Part shown: positions 46,230-57,544 of the stretch, piece by piece
Layout of the letters: each line of letters begins with the position of its first letter
Position numbering within the stretch: position 1 is the stretch's first letter
NCBI RefSeq assembly: GCF_958298935.1
Contig: NC_084924.1
Span: 26,881,819-26,945,818 of the forward strand
Direction: 5' to 3'
DNA length: 64,000 nucleotides
Origin: Phragmites australis
Lineage: Eukaryota; Streptophyta; Magnoliopsida; Poales; Poaceae
The notes under the pieces: generated by a model
What the model saw: the letters and a program-made list of their open reading frames with translations, nothing else
The model's database searches: none
What the model was told of the DNA's origin: nothing
Position numbers and translations under genes: made by a program

Positions 46230-48951
46230 TGAAAGGACAATGATGTCGCCTAGAGGGGGGGGGGGATGAATAGGCGATTTTACAAAAATTCGTCCCCTTT
46301 TACCGTTGGCCTAAACTTGCAGCGGAATATAAACTAACGGGTTTTTCACAAGAGAAAAACCTAAATATGCTAGGCTCAACTAGTGCACAATCACCCTAAA
46401 TAAGTGTGGAAATTACAATCCTAATGTGACTAAAATTATTCAATTATAGCAAGAGATATGCAATAAAACTTAAATTGAAAAATGCTGAAAACACTGTTTA
46501 TATAGCTGAAATTACTGTTCACCGGATACTCCGGTGAAGACAGGAGTCTCCGGGTTGTACAGGTCCGGATACTCCGGTGAAGTCCGGATTCTGTACAGAA
46601 CAGAGCCCGAAACTGAATAAAATTAATGAGTAAAGAGTTCTAGCTCAAACCAAGTGATGTCGTGTGTTTCCGGAGATGATTCCACGTAGATTCACAGAGA
46701 ACCTACACTCAAATACACACAAACAAGTAGATCGAGCAATATGGACAAAGATTTGAGCAAGAACTTAGAAGTAAGGAAACAAGAGAGGAGACACAAAGAT
46801 TTGTTTCCCGAAGTTCGGATTCACCACCGTGAATCCTACGTCTCCGTTGAGGGAGCTCCAACGAGCTAGGTCTCTTTCAACCACTTTCCTCGATCCACTC
46901 TTGATTTCTTCCCTTGCGGAGGCAAAATCGAGCTCTTCACAAACTTTCACGGCAACCCACAACCTTGGGTGCTCGTCGGCGACGCCTAGCCGCCTAGGAG
47001 GCTTCACCTCCAAGAGTAACAAACACGACGACGAACTTCTTGCCGAGAACTCAAGTGCTCAAGATTGGATTTTAGCTCACTTGCACTCAATCTTCTAATC
47101 TCTCAACCCAACTCACTTTTCTTCTCAAATCACACACTAGAATGGAGTGGGATGGAGTTCTTTTGGTTCTAAAAATGTGTTCTTTCGTGCCCCTTGCAGC
47201 AGCCCCAAAGGATGGGGTGAGTGGGGTATAAATAACCCACTCCAAAGAACTAGCTGTTACTGTTCTGACATGTCTACCCCGGAGTATCCGGTGAACACTG
47301 GAGTATCTGGTCCCAATTCCAAAAACGGCGTCAGAACGGTCTCAGAATGTGTCAGAACTAAACGTTATGCCTTTTCTGGACTTTTACCGGAGTATCCGGC
47401 CTACACCGGAGTCTCCGGTCGGTAATTAACACAGAAAACAGCCCCGGAGACTTCCCGGAGTCTCCGGCCACTCCAGGTACCGGAGTATCCGGACTTCACC
47501 GGAGTCTCCGGCCTCCAGGTACCGGAGTATCCGGCCTACACCAGAGTCTCCGGCCACAGCATAGCTGACCTCCGAAAAACGGCGATAACTTTTGATCCCG
47601 GAGTCCGATTTCGACGATTTTGGACTCTATGGAAAGCTTATTCAGAGGGATACACATCCCAACTGAATTCATGACCTAAAACACATAGGATCAAATTAGG
47701 AACACTCCAAAACCTATTTTGGATACTCCAAAACCTATTTTGGACACTCCAAAACCTATTTTGGACACTTCCGCACTTTCCGCTCCGGACTCTTAACAAC
47801 AAACTCTCACTTTGGGTTTGGTTGGGAACCCTTGAGCACTGAGACGCGACAATTAGCTCACGTTGCATCCCTCTTAATAGTGTGACATACCTATACTCAA
47901 ATTCAAAGATAAAACACATTTGAACCACTTTGAGCATTTGAAAACTTTCAAGTACCGCTTCTTTTTCTTTCAAATCTTGAGGGTTGCCAACTTCCATATA
48001 TTCTTCACTCCATCTCTTCTTGATTCTTCATATGATTGATGTGAATCATCCATAGCTTCCCATGGCCTCGTACAGTCCATCAGCGCAAAGCCTTCACTCG
48101 CTCTTTACCACCGCCTTGGTCCTTCAGCGCCAAGCCATTTGCTCGCCCTTCACCACGGATGGTCCATCGCAGCCGAGTTTTGCTTGCCCTTCACCGTCTT
48201 ACCATAGAAAACCACTTTATATTCGACATCTTCAAGGAATTTATTTTATCACATATGGAGTCCACTCTTATTCTTCACTCTTGGCATATATGATTTCAAT
48301 TCAACTTATGCCTTCTTATGGATCCTAACCCCAACTCACTCTCAAGCACAAAGCACATGAGTTAGTCCATAAAACCTAAATGACAACATTTATACCTTAA
48401 GTTACTTGATCTCCACAAGTAACTTATTAGCCTTCATGCATATTGTCAATCTTCATATAGAACCTAACCCCACTCATTCTTAAACACATAACACACGGGT
48501 TAATCCATAAAACTCTATTGATAAGCATACATTTAGTTACTTGATCTCTACAAGTAACTTAGCCTTCAAGCTTATTGCTAATCTTATTGAGCTTCTTCTT
48601 CTTCTTATGAGCATCACCAAAATCTCAATGACTTTTGATGCAATTCTTTGAACTCATGGCATTTCTCAAAGAATCCATGCTTCATCATTTATGCATCTCC
48701 TATGGAATAACCTAATAGCAATTCTCAATATGATTGTTAGTCCATGGGCATTGTCATCACTTACCCGAGCATCACCTAGAGCTCATTAATCTTGATGCAT
48801 TTTCATTCTCTCCATTCACTTAGAGCTCATGCATATCTCTCATCCATGCATCACCTATGGAACAACCTACTAACAAACTCAACACCATTGTTAGTCCATA
48901 GGTATTGTCATTAATTACCAAAACCACACATAGGGGCTAGATGCACTTTCA
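46230..48951 (-). mobile_element. Solo LTR, SIRE/Maximus type (layer 3)
   Basis: 2722 bp with ends TGAAAGG and CACTTTCA, and a perfect GTACT duplication on both sides (46225-46229, 48952-48956). Read on the minus strand it starts TGAAAGTGCATCTAGCCCC with ATTACC and TTGGTAATTAATGAC words that correspond to the start of the layer 2 LTR, and ends with the CCCCCCCCTCTAGGCG block. There is no primer-binding site, gag or pol. Many GGAGTATCCGG / GGAGTCTCCGG repeats occur at 46510-47560. An intact TGAAAG...CTTTCA pair with a duplication but no interior is the signature of unequal LTR recombination. Confidence 0.85.
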
Positions 48952-49769
48952 GTACTAGTGTTCTCACCGGATCATCCGATGTTAATAACTTTTCTGAGCT
49001 GTTGGGTTAATAGCTAGTGCATGGGTTTGATGCTATAAATACCCCCCCACTCAGCCAGTGGCATGCTGTTAGAGTCCAGAGAAGTTCATGTACATTTAAG
49101 AAGACATCCAAGCCACCAAATTGCTTAAAGTGATTATCTAAGGCGATTAAGCACAATATTAGAGAGTGTTTAGTGCTTATACACTTAGAGAGAGTGTTGC
49201 TAGGTGATTGCTGCCTAGAGAGTAGATCAATAAGTGATCCAACCTTGTACCAAGTGGTACGCCGATACCTTGAAGTCTTGGTGGCTCGCTGACAAGCTTG
49301 TGGACCCTCTGACTTGGTGTGGAGCGGCGGTAAGGCGATTGTGCAGGGACACGGAGACCCTTTCCTTGTTGACTCAGGCTCCAAAGTGATCACAGCGGCA
49401 AGGAATCGGAATAGAGGCTAGTGGTGATACCTTGTCTTGGTGGCTCATCCGGGTGGATGGCTTGTCTTTGTGACTTGGTGGCTCAAGAGCCATGACCGGG
49501 TGCCGACCGACAGCATATCTTTTGTGGAGCTCCAGCGTGGACTAGGGGTAGCATTCTCTACCTTATTTACGTTTCCACATTTACATTCTTGCAATTTACC
49601 TTCTTAGATATGTTGCGAGTGCTTTGATCGGTAGAGTAGACACACTAGATAAACCTATAGCATATTTAGATAAAAATTGATATAGGTTGATCTTGTGTTG
49701 TTTTTGGAGTCGAAATAGTTCTAAGTGTCCTAATTCATCCCCGCTCTTAGTACGTCACCGATCCCTTCA
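48952..49769 (+). repeat. Right LTR of layer 2, right part
   Basis: Continues the left-LTR alignment after the layer 3 insertion and ends CCGATCCCTTCA at 49769. The net right-LTR length without layer 3 and the extra GTACT is 1878 bp, against 1869 bp for the left. Confidence 0.9.
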
Positions 49770-49774
49770 GAAGC

Positions 49775-51317
49775 GATGGTGGTATCGGGCTATGAGAAAT
49801 GGCTTGGAGCTATGAGATCCGAATTATAATCTATGCGAGAGAATTAGGTTTGGAACTTGGTTGATCCACCTGATGGTGTAAAAACCATTGAGTGTAAATG
49901 GGTTTTAAAGAAAATATAGATGTTGATGGAAATGTTCACATCTATTAGGCTTGATTGGTGGTAAAATATTTCAAGAAAATTCAAGGTGTTGATTATGATG
50001 AAACGTTTTCGTCCGTCGCAATGCTAAAGTCTATTCGGATCCTCCTAGCGATTGCTGCATATTATGACTATGAGATATGGCAAATAGATATCAAAACGGC
50101 TTTCCTCAATGGAAACCTAAGTGAGGATACGTAATGACACAATTGAAGGTTTTATCGATCTGAAAAATGCTGGGAAGATATGCAAGCTGCAAAAGTTCAT
50201 CTATAGGCTGAAGCAAGTATCTTGGAGTTGGAACCTTCATTTTGATGAAGTAGTCAAAGGGTTTGGCTTTATCAAGAATGAAGAAGAACCTTGTGTTTAC
50301 AAAAAGGCTAGTGGGAGCACACTTGTGTTTATGATCTTATATGTAGATGATATATTGTTGATCGGAAATGATATTCCAATGCTTGATGCTGTCAAATCTT
50401 CATTGAAAAAGAGTTTCTTAATGAAATATTTAGGAGAGCCAGCATACATATTGGGCATACAGATCGATAGATCGAGAAGACTGATCGGATTAAGCTAGAG
50501 TATGTACATCGACAAGATATTAAAAATATTCAATATGCAGGACTTCAAGAAAGGTTTCTTACCAATATCATATGGCATCACTCTCAGCAAGAGTCAGTAT
50601 CCCACGACACCTGATGAGTTAAAGAGGATGAGTACGATCCTGTATGCTTTCGCTATCGGATCCATCATGTATGCCATACTTTGTACACGCTCAGATGTCT
50701 TCTATGCTCTAAGTATTACGAGTAGATACCACTCAAACCCTGGTGAAAGTCATTGGGTAACAGTAAAGAATATCCTCAAGTACTTTAGAAGAACTAAGGA
50801 TATATTCCTGGTCTATGGAGATGAAGAGGAGCTCATTGTAAATGGTTACAGTGATGTTAGCTTCCAAACCGACAAGAACGATTTCAGATCATAGTCTGAT
50901 TTTGTGTTTTGCCTTAATAGAGATGCAGTGAGTTAGAAGAGTTCCAAACAAGAAACGGTTGCAGATTCAACGACGAATGCCAAGTACATAGCATCTTCTG
51001 AAGCTACAAAAGAGGCTGTTTGGATCAAAAAATTTGTTTTTGAGTTGGGAGTTGTCTCTAGTGCGTCTAGTCCAATGGATCCCTGTTGTGATAATAGTGA
51101 AGTCATTGCACAAACCAAGGAACCTAGGTCACACCAAAAGTCCAAACACATACTATAGCACTATCAACTTATTCGAGAAATTATAGATAGAGGTGATGTA
51201 AAGATATGCAAGGTGCACACGGATTTGAATATTGCTGATTTGTTGACGAAGCCTCTCTCACAGCCCAAGCATGAGACACACATGAGCTCTATGGATATTA
51301 GATACTTGCATGATTGA
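49775..51317 (+). pseudogene. Layer 1 copia reverse transcriptase and RNase H
   Basis: Resumes the layer 1 polyprotein after layer 2. The early part contains EKWLGAMRSEL and WQIDIKTAFLNG. The open stretch 50121-50498 has the catalytic YVDDILLIGND, and 50502-50894 carries the RNase H side (CTRSDVFYALSITSRYHSNPG). The polyprotein end is TKPLSQPKHETHMSS...YLHD with its stop at 51315-51317. At least four stops or shifts interrupt it (around 50132, 50496, 50892 and 50935). It was a standard copia pol, now dead. Confidence 0.9.
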
Positions 51318-52228
51318 GTCTAGTGCATATGAGAGATTGTATCATGTCTATGTTAATGTGCTTTTGAATAATCGTTTATTTGGTTCCTTAAATAATTATC
51401 ATTTACTTTGAATAAGCAAGTATGTGACTTGTTTGTGAAATTCTTTGTTTTATTATGATGTTATTCTAAATGATCCATAATCTCATATCATTATGTGGGT
51501 CTATAGATTATCACATTGATTGATTGATGATCATGTTTCACGGATCATAGATATAGAGATATCAAATCAATAATGTAGACATATGTTAGAGAACATGGTG
51601 TTGGATTGACCCACCTTGAGACACTGCTGAGATGTTATTTTTGTGCTATTAGTTGTAGTCTCGAATAGTGTACCTACAAAATCCTTTAACTTGAGATCGT
51701 CATTGATTCCAAAATGTATGTAACACTCTTAGGGGATTCTAAACGCTACTCCGTAACTGGGTAGTTATAAAGATTGCTTTCGGGTATGTTATAAAACATG
51801 TCATGGAATGTGAGTGGTCAAGATAGAATTTGCCCCTTTTGATTACGGGAGAGATATCTCTGGGCCTATTGAGGTTGTTGTATTGAGAAAAGTATATGGA
51901 CATGCTAATATGATTAAAGCGTTAATCATGATGGATCTACTACTTGATCGAGTGAATGGTCGAGCTATCACAAGGGTGGCACGAATCTCGTCTTGAGCTT
52001 GACTGGTATCGTGTGGCAAAGGAATTGGTGAATGAGTATATCAAGGTTCAGCCGATATGATCTTTGTGTGCATTTGAGAGTCAATATGTCCTGCTAGGTA
52101 CCACTATTGACTTGCAATTCAGAAAGGGTTTCCGAATAGTGGTCATTTACACATGAACCTAACGGGTCACATACTTAAAGTGATGGAATTTAAAACTTGC
52201 ATGCTTGACTCTAGTGCAAGTGGGAGAT
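51318..52228 (+). other. Layer 1 3' untranslated region
   Basis: Non-coding DNA between the pol stop and the right LTR, ending in the AAGTGGGAGA polypurine tract. No gene. Confidence 0.7.
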
Positions 52229-52778
52229 TGTTGGTCATATGTTCTAGAGGCGATCATGTATGTAGATTGAATCTGCAAGTGAGATTTAATATGATTAAAG
52301 GTCGATTAGAGTTTAGAGTGATGATAGGCTTTAATATGATTAAAGGCCTATTAGCGTGCTCTATATAAGAGGAGACAAGAGCTGTGGGCATAGATGATTC
52401 GACCACAAAAACCTTGGCCGTCATCTCTTTCCGAACTCCCTGTGAAACCTTAGTTGGGCGCGCGGTGCTAGCACACCTGCATACGACGTTCTATTCCTGT
52501 ACGTGTGGATACTATAGAGGCGCTGCTGTCGTTACTGCAGTGATGATCGATGATAAGAACACTAGAAGGTGATCAACTACTTCCTCTTCGAGGACATGGA
52601 GCACGTGGTCGGAGCTGATCAAGGACACGTACGATGTTGGATCAGTATACTCCAACTCTTCTTCTGCTACGCTACATGTCTAGTTGTAACGATCCATAAT
52701 TCCTACCCGCATGATTTTCTGGTTGAACGCGACTAAAATTTTTGATTTATGTTAGCGTAACCAATTTATTCCCCAACC
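52229..52778 (+). repeat. Right LTR of layer 1 copia
   Basis: Same length and similar sequence to 36907-37457 with many substitutions. It starts TGTTGGTCATATG. The similarity of the LTR pair could be used to estimate insertion age. Confidence 0.9.
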
Positions 52779-52786
52779 ATCTATGA

Positions 52787-53151
52787 TCAGGATAGAATTA
52801 GTTTCGGAACGTCCTGAGGTCTTAATTTCCAATTTTCCTGGGCAACAGCAGTCTGAACGTCTCTATCTTGCAGTTTTCCCCAGTGATCAGCCATAGCCTG
52901 ATAGCCCATCTCTAAGAAGTTAGGTCTGTTGCTACCTATTTTCCCTTCGAGAATCTCTAAACTGCAAAGCTTTGTGGCGATCGTAGAAGCTTGTCCATCT
53001 GCTTTCTCCTGTTCGGAACTTGCGAACACATTACACTACCACTACCAGGGCAGGTAAAGTTTAGCACATCCACCTCTCCATGTGTTTGTTGTGCTTGCAC
53101 ATCTTTCATGGTGAAATGTGCATCGGATCCATCCACCGTGTCGGAAAGCAT
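52787..53151 (-). pseudogene. Unrecognised coding fragment with a likely frameshift
   Basis: Two overlapping minus-strand frames have normal protein-like composition. The first (53151 to about 52957) contains MLSDTVDGSDAHFTMKDVQ and CPGSGS. The second (to 52787) contains SSEQEKADGQASTIATKL, LEILEGKIGSNRPNFLEMG and HWGKLQDRDVQTAV. A one-base change near the GSGS stretch would join them, suggesting one broken reading frame. I do not recognise the family. It adjoins the right end of layer 1, so it could be a host-gene piece flanking the insertion site or captured sequence. No upstream exons were identified. Confidence 0.4.
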
Positions 53152-53279
53152 TGCTGCACTCGCGCATCTATGCCATCACCGTGCTAGGCGAATTACGCAT
53201 AATTTCAGCACTTCAGCTCGAGCGACGTGCACTCCTTTGCTAGTTCGCCTTACATCGAGCATTGGGCAATAAAGTTAAG

Positions 53280-55090
53280 TCTTAACTAGTTTTTACAAAT
53301 TCATGTACTCGTTTTGAATGATTTAGTACTAGCTAAGCTTGTTTGGCACTTACCTTGATGCTTCCCTGCACATCGTCGAGACCTTTATTTGTTGGCAAAC
53401 ATAAGCCATTCTATATATTGACCAACGAACTCAGAGTATATATACTTATGTACCCCAACCTGAAAAGACAGGAGAGAGAAAAAAAAAACCGTTGGAAATG
53501 TGGACTTTCAGGGAAAAGAAATAAATACTAGATGCGAACAACAAATGCTAGTATTGTTTCACATACAATCATTTTCCTAATAAACTTAACCTGTTGGGGG
53601 AAATGTGAACTCACGTGAGATTTAGCAATTCCCTTAGCAAAATAACGATTTCCATGACTTGTAGTTGGTTCTCTTTCAAATTTATGTCAATTAGCTCTCA
53701 AATCCATGACTCTTGGTTTTGATACCATGTTGAGGTTATGTACCTACCAACCGACTCACTTAAACGTTAAGTTGTTGGGAAAACATAAACTATATACTCA
53801 TGTTAAATGTACTGTAGATTCAACTGAACTGCACAAACTTGTGTGCACTTTGATTTCTTTTTCTAATTTAAATAGCTTGTGTGTGGAACAAGAAAAACAA
53901 GGGCACAATGATCACCTAAACTTGCATCAAATTGGAACAAGAAAAAGGTGAACTTATTAGTACCAAATAGTGTTGCAATAGTGATTAATTTTTTTTTTTG
54001 AGGGGGATGGCAGTTATGAGTGATCTTGAATCTGTAGAAAACCATTCCTTTGTCATGCTGTCAGGACTCTGGATCAAAACCGGTGCTTCTTTCTCATGCT
54101 GTTCGCCTCTTACTGTTAGTATCCAATCAAGCCATTGCTTCTTTCTAACTTTTCTTTTCAGAACTTCTCCCATGGGCCGAATATTAGATTGGGCCGAATG
54201 TTAGATGGGCTCGCTCTGTTGGAGAACTGATTTGCTAGCTCTGGGCCTCCAACTATCAAGTCCTACATATTACTCAATGGTTTGCTATATATTTGTCAAC
54301 TAGTTTATTTTAACGGATCAGCTGCGCGATCTGTGTACTCGATGTGGGTTTTATCATGGATCCGTCACCGCAACCCTAATGTCCTGTGTAGGCTGGATGG
54401 CTTTGTCACTTGCTTGTTGTTACTTTGCAGATCACTTGCTTGTTGTCCTAGCAAGGTTTTAGATAGATCGGATTAAGACTAAACTGGTTGAAATATCAAA
54501 TCCACCGACAACCAAAATCGGGCCAAGAAAGAGGAACGATATTACCAATACATCAACTTGCACGATTTGATTTTTATTGGCTGGATGTATTTACAAAATG
54601 CCTCTCCGGGATCTTTGTTATTTTCCTCTGTCCACCGTCACACACCCTTCTCTTTTTCTCATGGTAATTTTGGCCCTTTTTTATATAGCCTGCACTCTAG
54701 ACTCTTCTTTGGTCCCTATTCACGCAAGCATCCCGGCTATGAGACCCCATTTTAGGTTCCACTATGTATCTCTTATCAATACATGAACCAATAGTTGATA
54801 TGCACATTTCTAACAAATAGCATCACACACACATCGATTAAATTATAAAAACATAAATATAGTCTCACATAATACATACATTATAGAATTCATTACAATA
54901 AAGGTCAACAAGCTGAAATAAAAAAGTTCAACACAAACAAGAGCAGAAAAACAGGTATGCCCAATGCCTGTAGGAAATTTGGATGTAGACGTAGCCTTAT
55001 TCTTTTACTCTTCGTCACCATCATCGGTGTAGTTGTTCTCCGGTTCTCTATTTGAATTCAACAAGTGGCAAGAGTGAGTACATAATATAC
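53280..55090. other. Intergenic with possible LTR remnant
   Basis: TTTTGATACCATGTTGAGG at about 53717-53735 is the reverse complement of an LTR end plus primer-binding site (CCTCAACA/TGGTATCAAAA), suggesting a minus-strand LTR remnant around 53580-53730. The remainder, to 55090, has short frames with no recognised domain. Confidence 0.35.
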
Positions 55091-55093
55091 CCA

Positions 55094-56785
55094 TACTACT
55101 ACAGAAAGGGTCATCTTTGCCCTCCTTTCACTGTTGGTTTGGTAATAACTGATAGTAATAAAGTATCACTAGCTACAAACTGGCTGTGATACTTCACTGT
55201 CGGTTTGGAATACGAACTGACAGTGATAAGGATTATCATTGCCAGTTCATAAGCTTATCGACATATCAATAATTGAGTTGTTATCAACCGATAGTGATAA
55301 CTTTATCAGTGCCGGTTCGTATTCCAAACCGGCTTATCACTACAAGTTTGGAATACGAACCAACAATGGTAATCCTTCTATAAATATCCTCACTCCACTC
55401 CCTATCTCATTCACTCTCCAGAATATCGATCCTGACGGGTAGTGGCAGTTGAAGTGGTGCCATGGTCACTATCGGCACTTCGACTATTGATATCCCTCAA
55501 GCCCATCTTCCCCGTCGCCCCATGTCCTTTCGGAGACCATCGCCGATCTTATGGCCGTGCTGACCGCGACCAAGTCACCCAGTCTCCCCATCTCCTAAGC
55601 CTGAAGCTGATCTCACGACCGTGCTGATCGCGGTTGTGCCACCCTGTCTCCCTGTCGCCCTATCTCCCGAGCCCATCACCGACCTCGCGGCCACGCCACC
55701 CCATCTCCCTATCGCTCTGTCTCCCTATCTCCTAAGCCCGTCACCGACCTCGAGGCCGCACCGATCGCGATCGTGCCAGACAGCAGCCGCGCCGCACCGC
55801 TTCCTTGTTGCCCTGTTGCCCCATTACCTAAGCCCATTGCCAACCTCGAGGCCACGCTAACAACAACCGTGCTGCCCACTTCCCTATCGTGCTATCTCCC
55901 CATCTCCCAAGCCCATCGTTGACATCGCTGCCGCTCCGCCCCGTCACCCCATCACCCTATCTACCGAGCCCATCGTCGACCTCACGGCTGCACCAACCAC
56001 CGTCACGCCATCCGATCTCCCCATATCCTGAGCCCATCATCGATCGAGGCCGTACCACCCTGTCTCCCCATCTCCCGAGCCCATCGCAACGTCTCCCCAT
56101 CTCCCGGGTCTATCACCCTGTCTCCCCATCTCCTGAGCCCGTCACTTAGTCTCCCCATCTCTCGAGTCTGTCGCCAACCACGGCCACACCGCCCCATCTC
56201 CCCGTCTCCATCTCCCCATCTAAATGAGTGGCAATAAGTTGAGTGTTCAAGATTGTGGTAATAATATGATCTAAACAAGTGGCAGAAAACACATTCGTTT
56301 CAAGATAATTGTGTTTTCGCCATTCGCTTAGATTTACTATTGTCATCGTTGTTTCAAGATGATTGTGTTTTTAAATTAGGATCAAACTTGAGCATGGGGA
56401 CCAATGTGCCTTATGGTGCAAAACCGCACTACCAGGAGCTCTGAGCAGTTTTGCACCATAGGCACATTGATCCTCATGCTAAGGAGTTTCTATCATGAAT
56501 TTAGATTTAAAGTACTCTATCGGGAATATTTTGCCATTCATTTAGTTTTAAAATACTCTATCATGAATATTTTGGTATGGGGTCTATGTCCCAGGTTTGA
56601 GATCAAACTTGAGACAGATCCTCATGTTGAAGAGTTCTTGGTAGAGTATTTTTACACATGTGGATAGATTATCACTGTCAATTCCAGAGCCAACAGTGAT
56701 AATCTATCGCTAATTCACTGCCAGTTCCAAAACCGGCAATTACGACAATTTGGAACCGGCAGTGACAGCCTGTTCTGTAGTAGTG
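55094..56785. mobile_element. Non-autonomous CACTA transposon (1692 bp)
   Basis: Starts TACTACTACAGAAAGG (first C mutated) and ends CTGTTCTGTAGTAGTG, with CCA on both sides (55091-55093, 56786-56788). Subterminal GGAACCGGCAGTGA / CGGTTTGGAATACGAAC repeats occur at both ends. The interior from 55480 to 56220 is a GC-rich CCCATCTCCCGAGCCCATC tandem array that leaves open frames on both strands. No transposase. Confidence 0.85.
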
Positions 56786-56788
56786 CCA

Positions 56789-57544
56789 ATAAGTCTTACT
56801 ACAAGGGATAGACAGATGCTTAAAGGGGTAAACCAAGCATAAGGTCATAGAGCTTAGTTTTAGCGGAAAGCCAGTTTTTACACAAGAGCTAGTTACAAAA
56901 CAAGGTTTAAAGCATGTTGGGAAAAACAAGGTTAAATCAATATTAGAGATTGTTGTCCCTAAGGGAGATATATCCATCCTGACAGTTCCCAAGTTATATA
57001 GTCGACGGACACCCAGTCCTCTCCAACTCACGGCACATAGCCGGTATTTCCAAAACACAGGCACACATCCCACTCACACATCAAGGAGGGACGCACACCA
57101 CGAAGCTAATCATTGTGACCGAACACAGCGTGTCCTTTACCATGGACACGACTATCCAGATAGGTTTACACTTTACAGAGATTGCATACTTTACACACAA
57201 GATATACATAGAATCCAACCTTAGCAACTAATGAAGTTGGCGTAAAGAGACACCACACCCTCCCAACATCGCGACGATATCCAACGACAGGACACTCAAC
57301 TAGGTTCTCATGTAAACATGGCTCACTTAGAGTCTCTAGCCAGATCACAGGACTACATGTATGTTGTCCAAGTCTTCTCCTCACTCTAGTCGCCACTACC
57401 AGCCTCCGAGTAGTTACCGAGCTAACCTAGATGGGTTGGATCAAGTCTTGCTACATACATGACATGTGGTTGTACGGTTATCACTGGGTAGGATGAAACA
57501 ACAAACCAGTCCTTATAAAACCAAGGCAAGTGTCTCCCAGCAAC
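56789..57544. other. Intergenic between CACTA elements
   Basis: No gene recognised; the short frames have no known domain. Confidence 0.5.

Larger units (their letters stand above)
39975..49769 (+). mobile_element. Gag-only SIRE-like copia (layer 2 of nest)
   Basis: The LTRs (39975-41843 and 45165-49769) start TGTAGCGAAAATAGCC / TGTGGTGAAAATAGCC. The primer-binding site TGGTATCAGAGC is at 41846-41857, and a polypurine tract CAAAAAAGGGGAGA ends just before 45165. GAAGC at 49770-49774 and AAAAC at 39970-39974 are the expected 5-bp duplication with two G-to-A changes. Inserting at GAAGC restores the layer 1 reading frame on the right side. Only gag is present (42002-44105); protease, integrase, reverse transcriptase and RNase H are all absent. 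About 1 kb of non-coding DNA follows gag. The right LTR is itself interrupted by a solo LTR. Confidence 0.9.
36907..52778 (+). mobile_element. Outer copia retrotransposon (layer 1 of nest)
   Basis: A Ty1/copia element with two 551-bp LTRs (36907-37457 and 52229-52779), both starting TGTTGG. ATCTA flanks both ends (36902-36906, 52779-52783); the last A of the right LTR overlaps the duplication. A primer-binding site TGGTATCAAAGGC lies at 37459-37471 and a polypurine tract AAGTGGGAGA just before 52229. Gag is not recognisable in 37472-38775. Integrase is at 38776-39330 and reverse transcriptase/RNase H at 49775-51317. The body is split by layer 2 at 39975-49769. Without that insert it would be about 6.1 kb, a normal copia length. 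All coding parts carry stops, so the element is dead. Confidence 0.9.

Noticed and set aside
46829..47098. 89-codon frame in the layer 3 LTR
   Set aside because: It sits in the middle of an LTR that has no gag or pol, and shows no domain.
55442..56149. Proline-rich protein gene inside the CACTA element
   Set aside because: The frames are tandem-array translations, present on both strands, and bounded by transposon ends.
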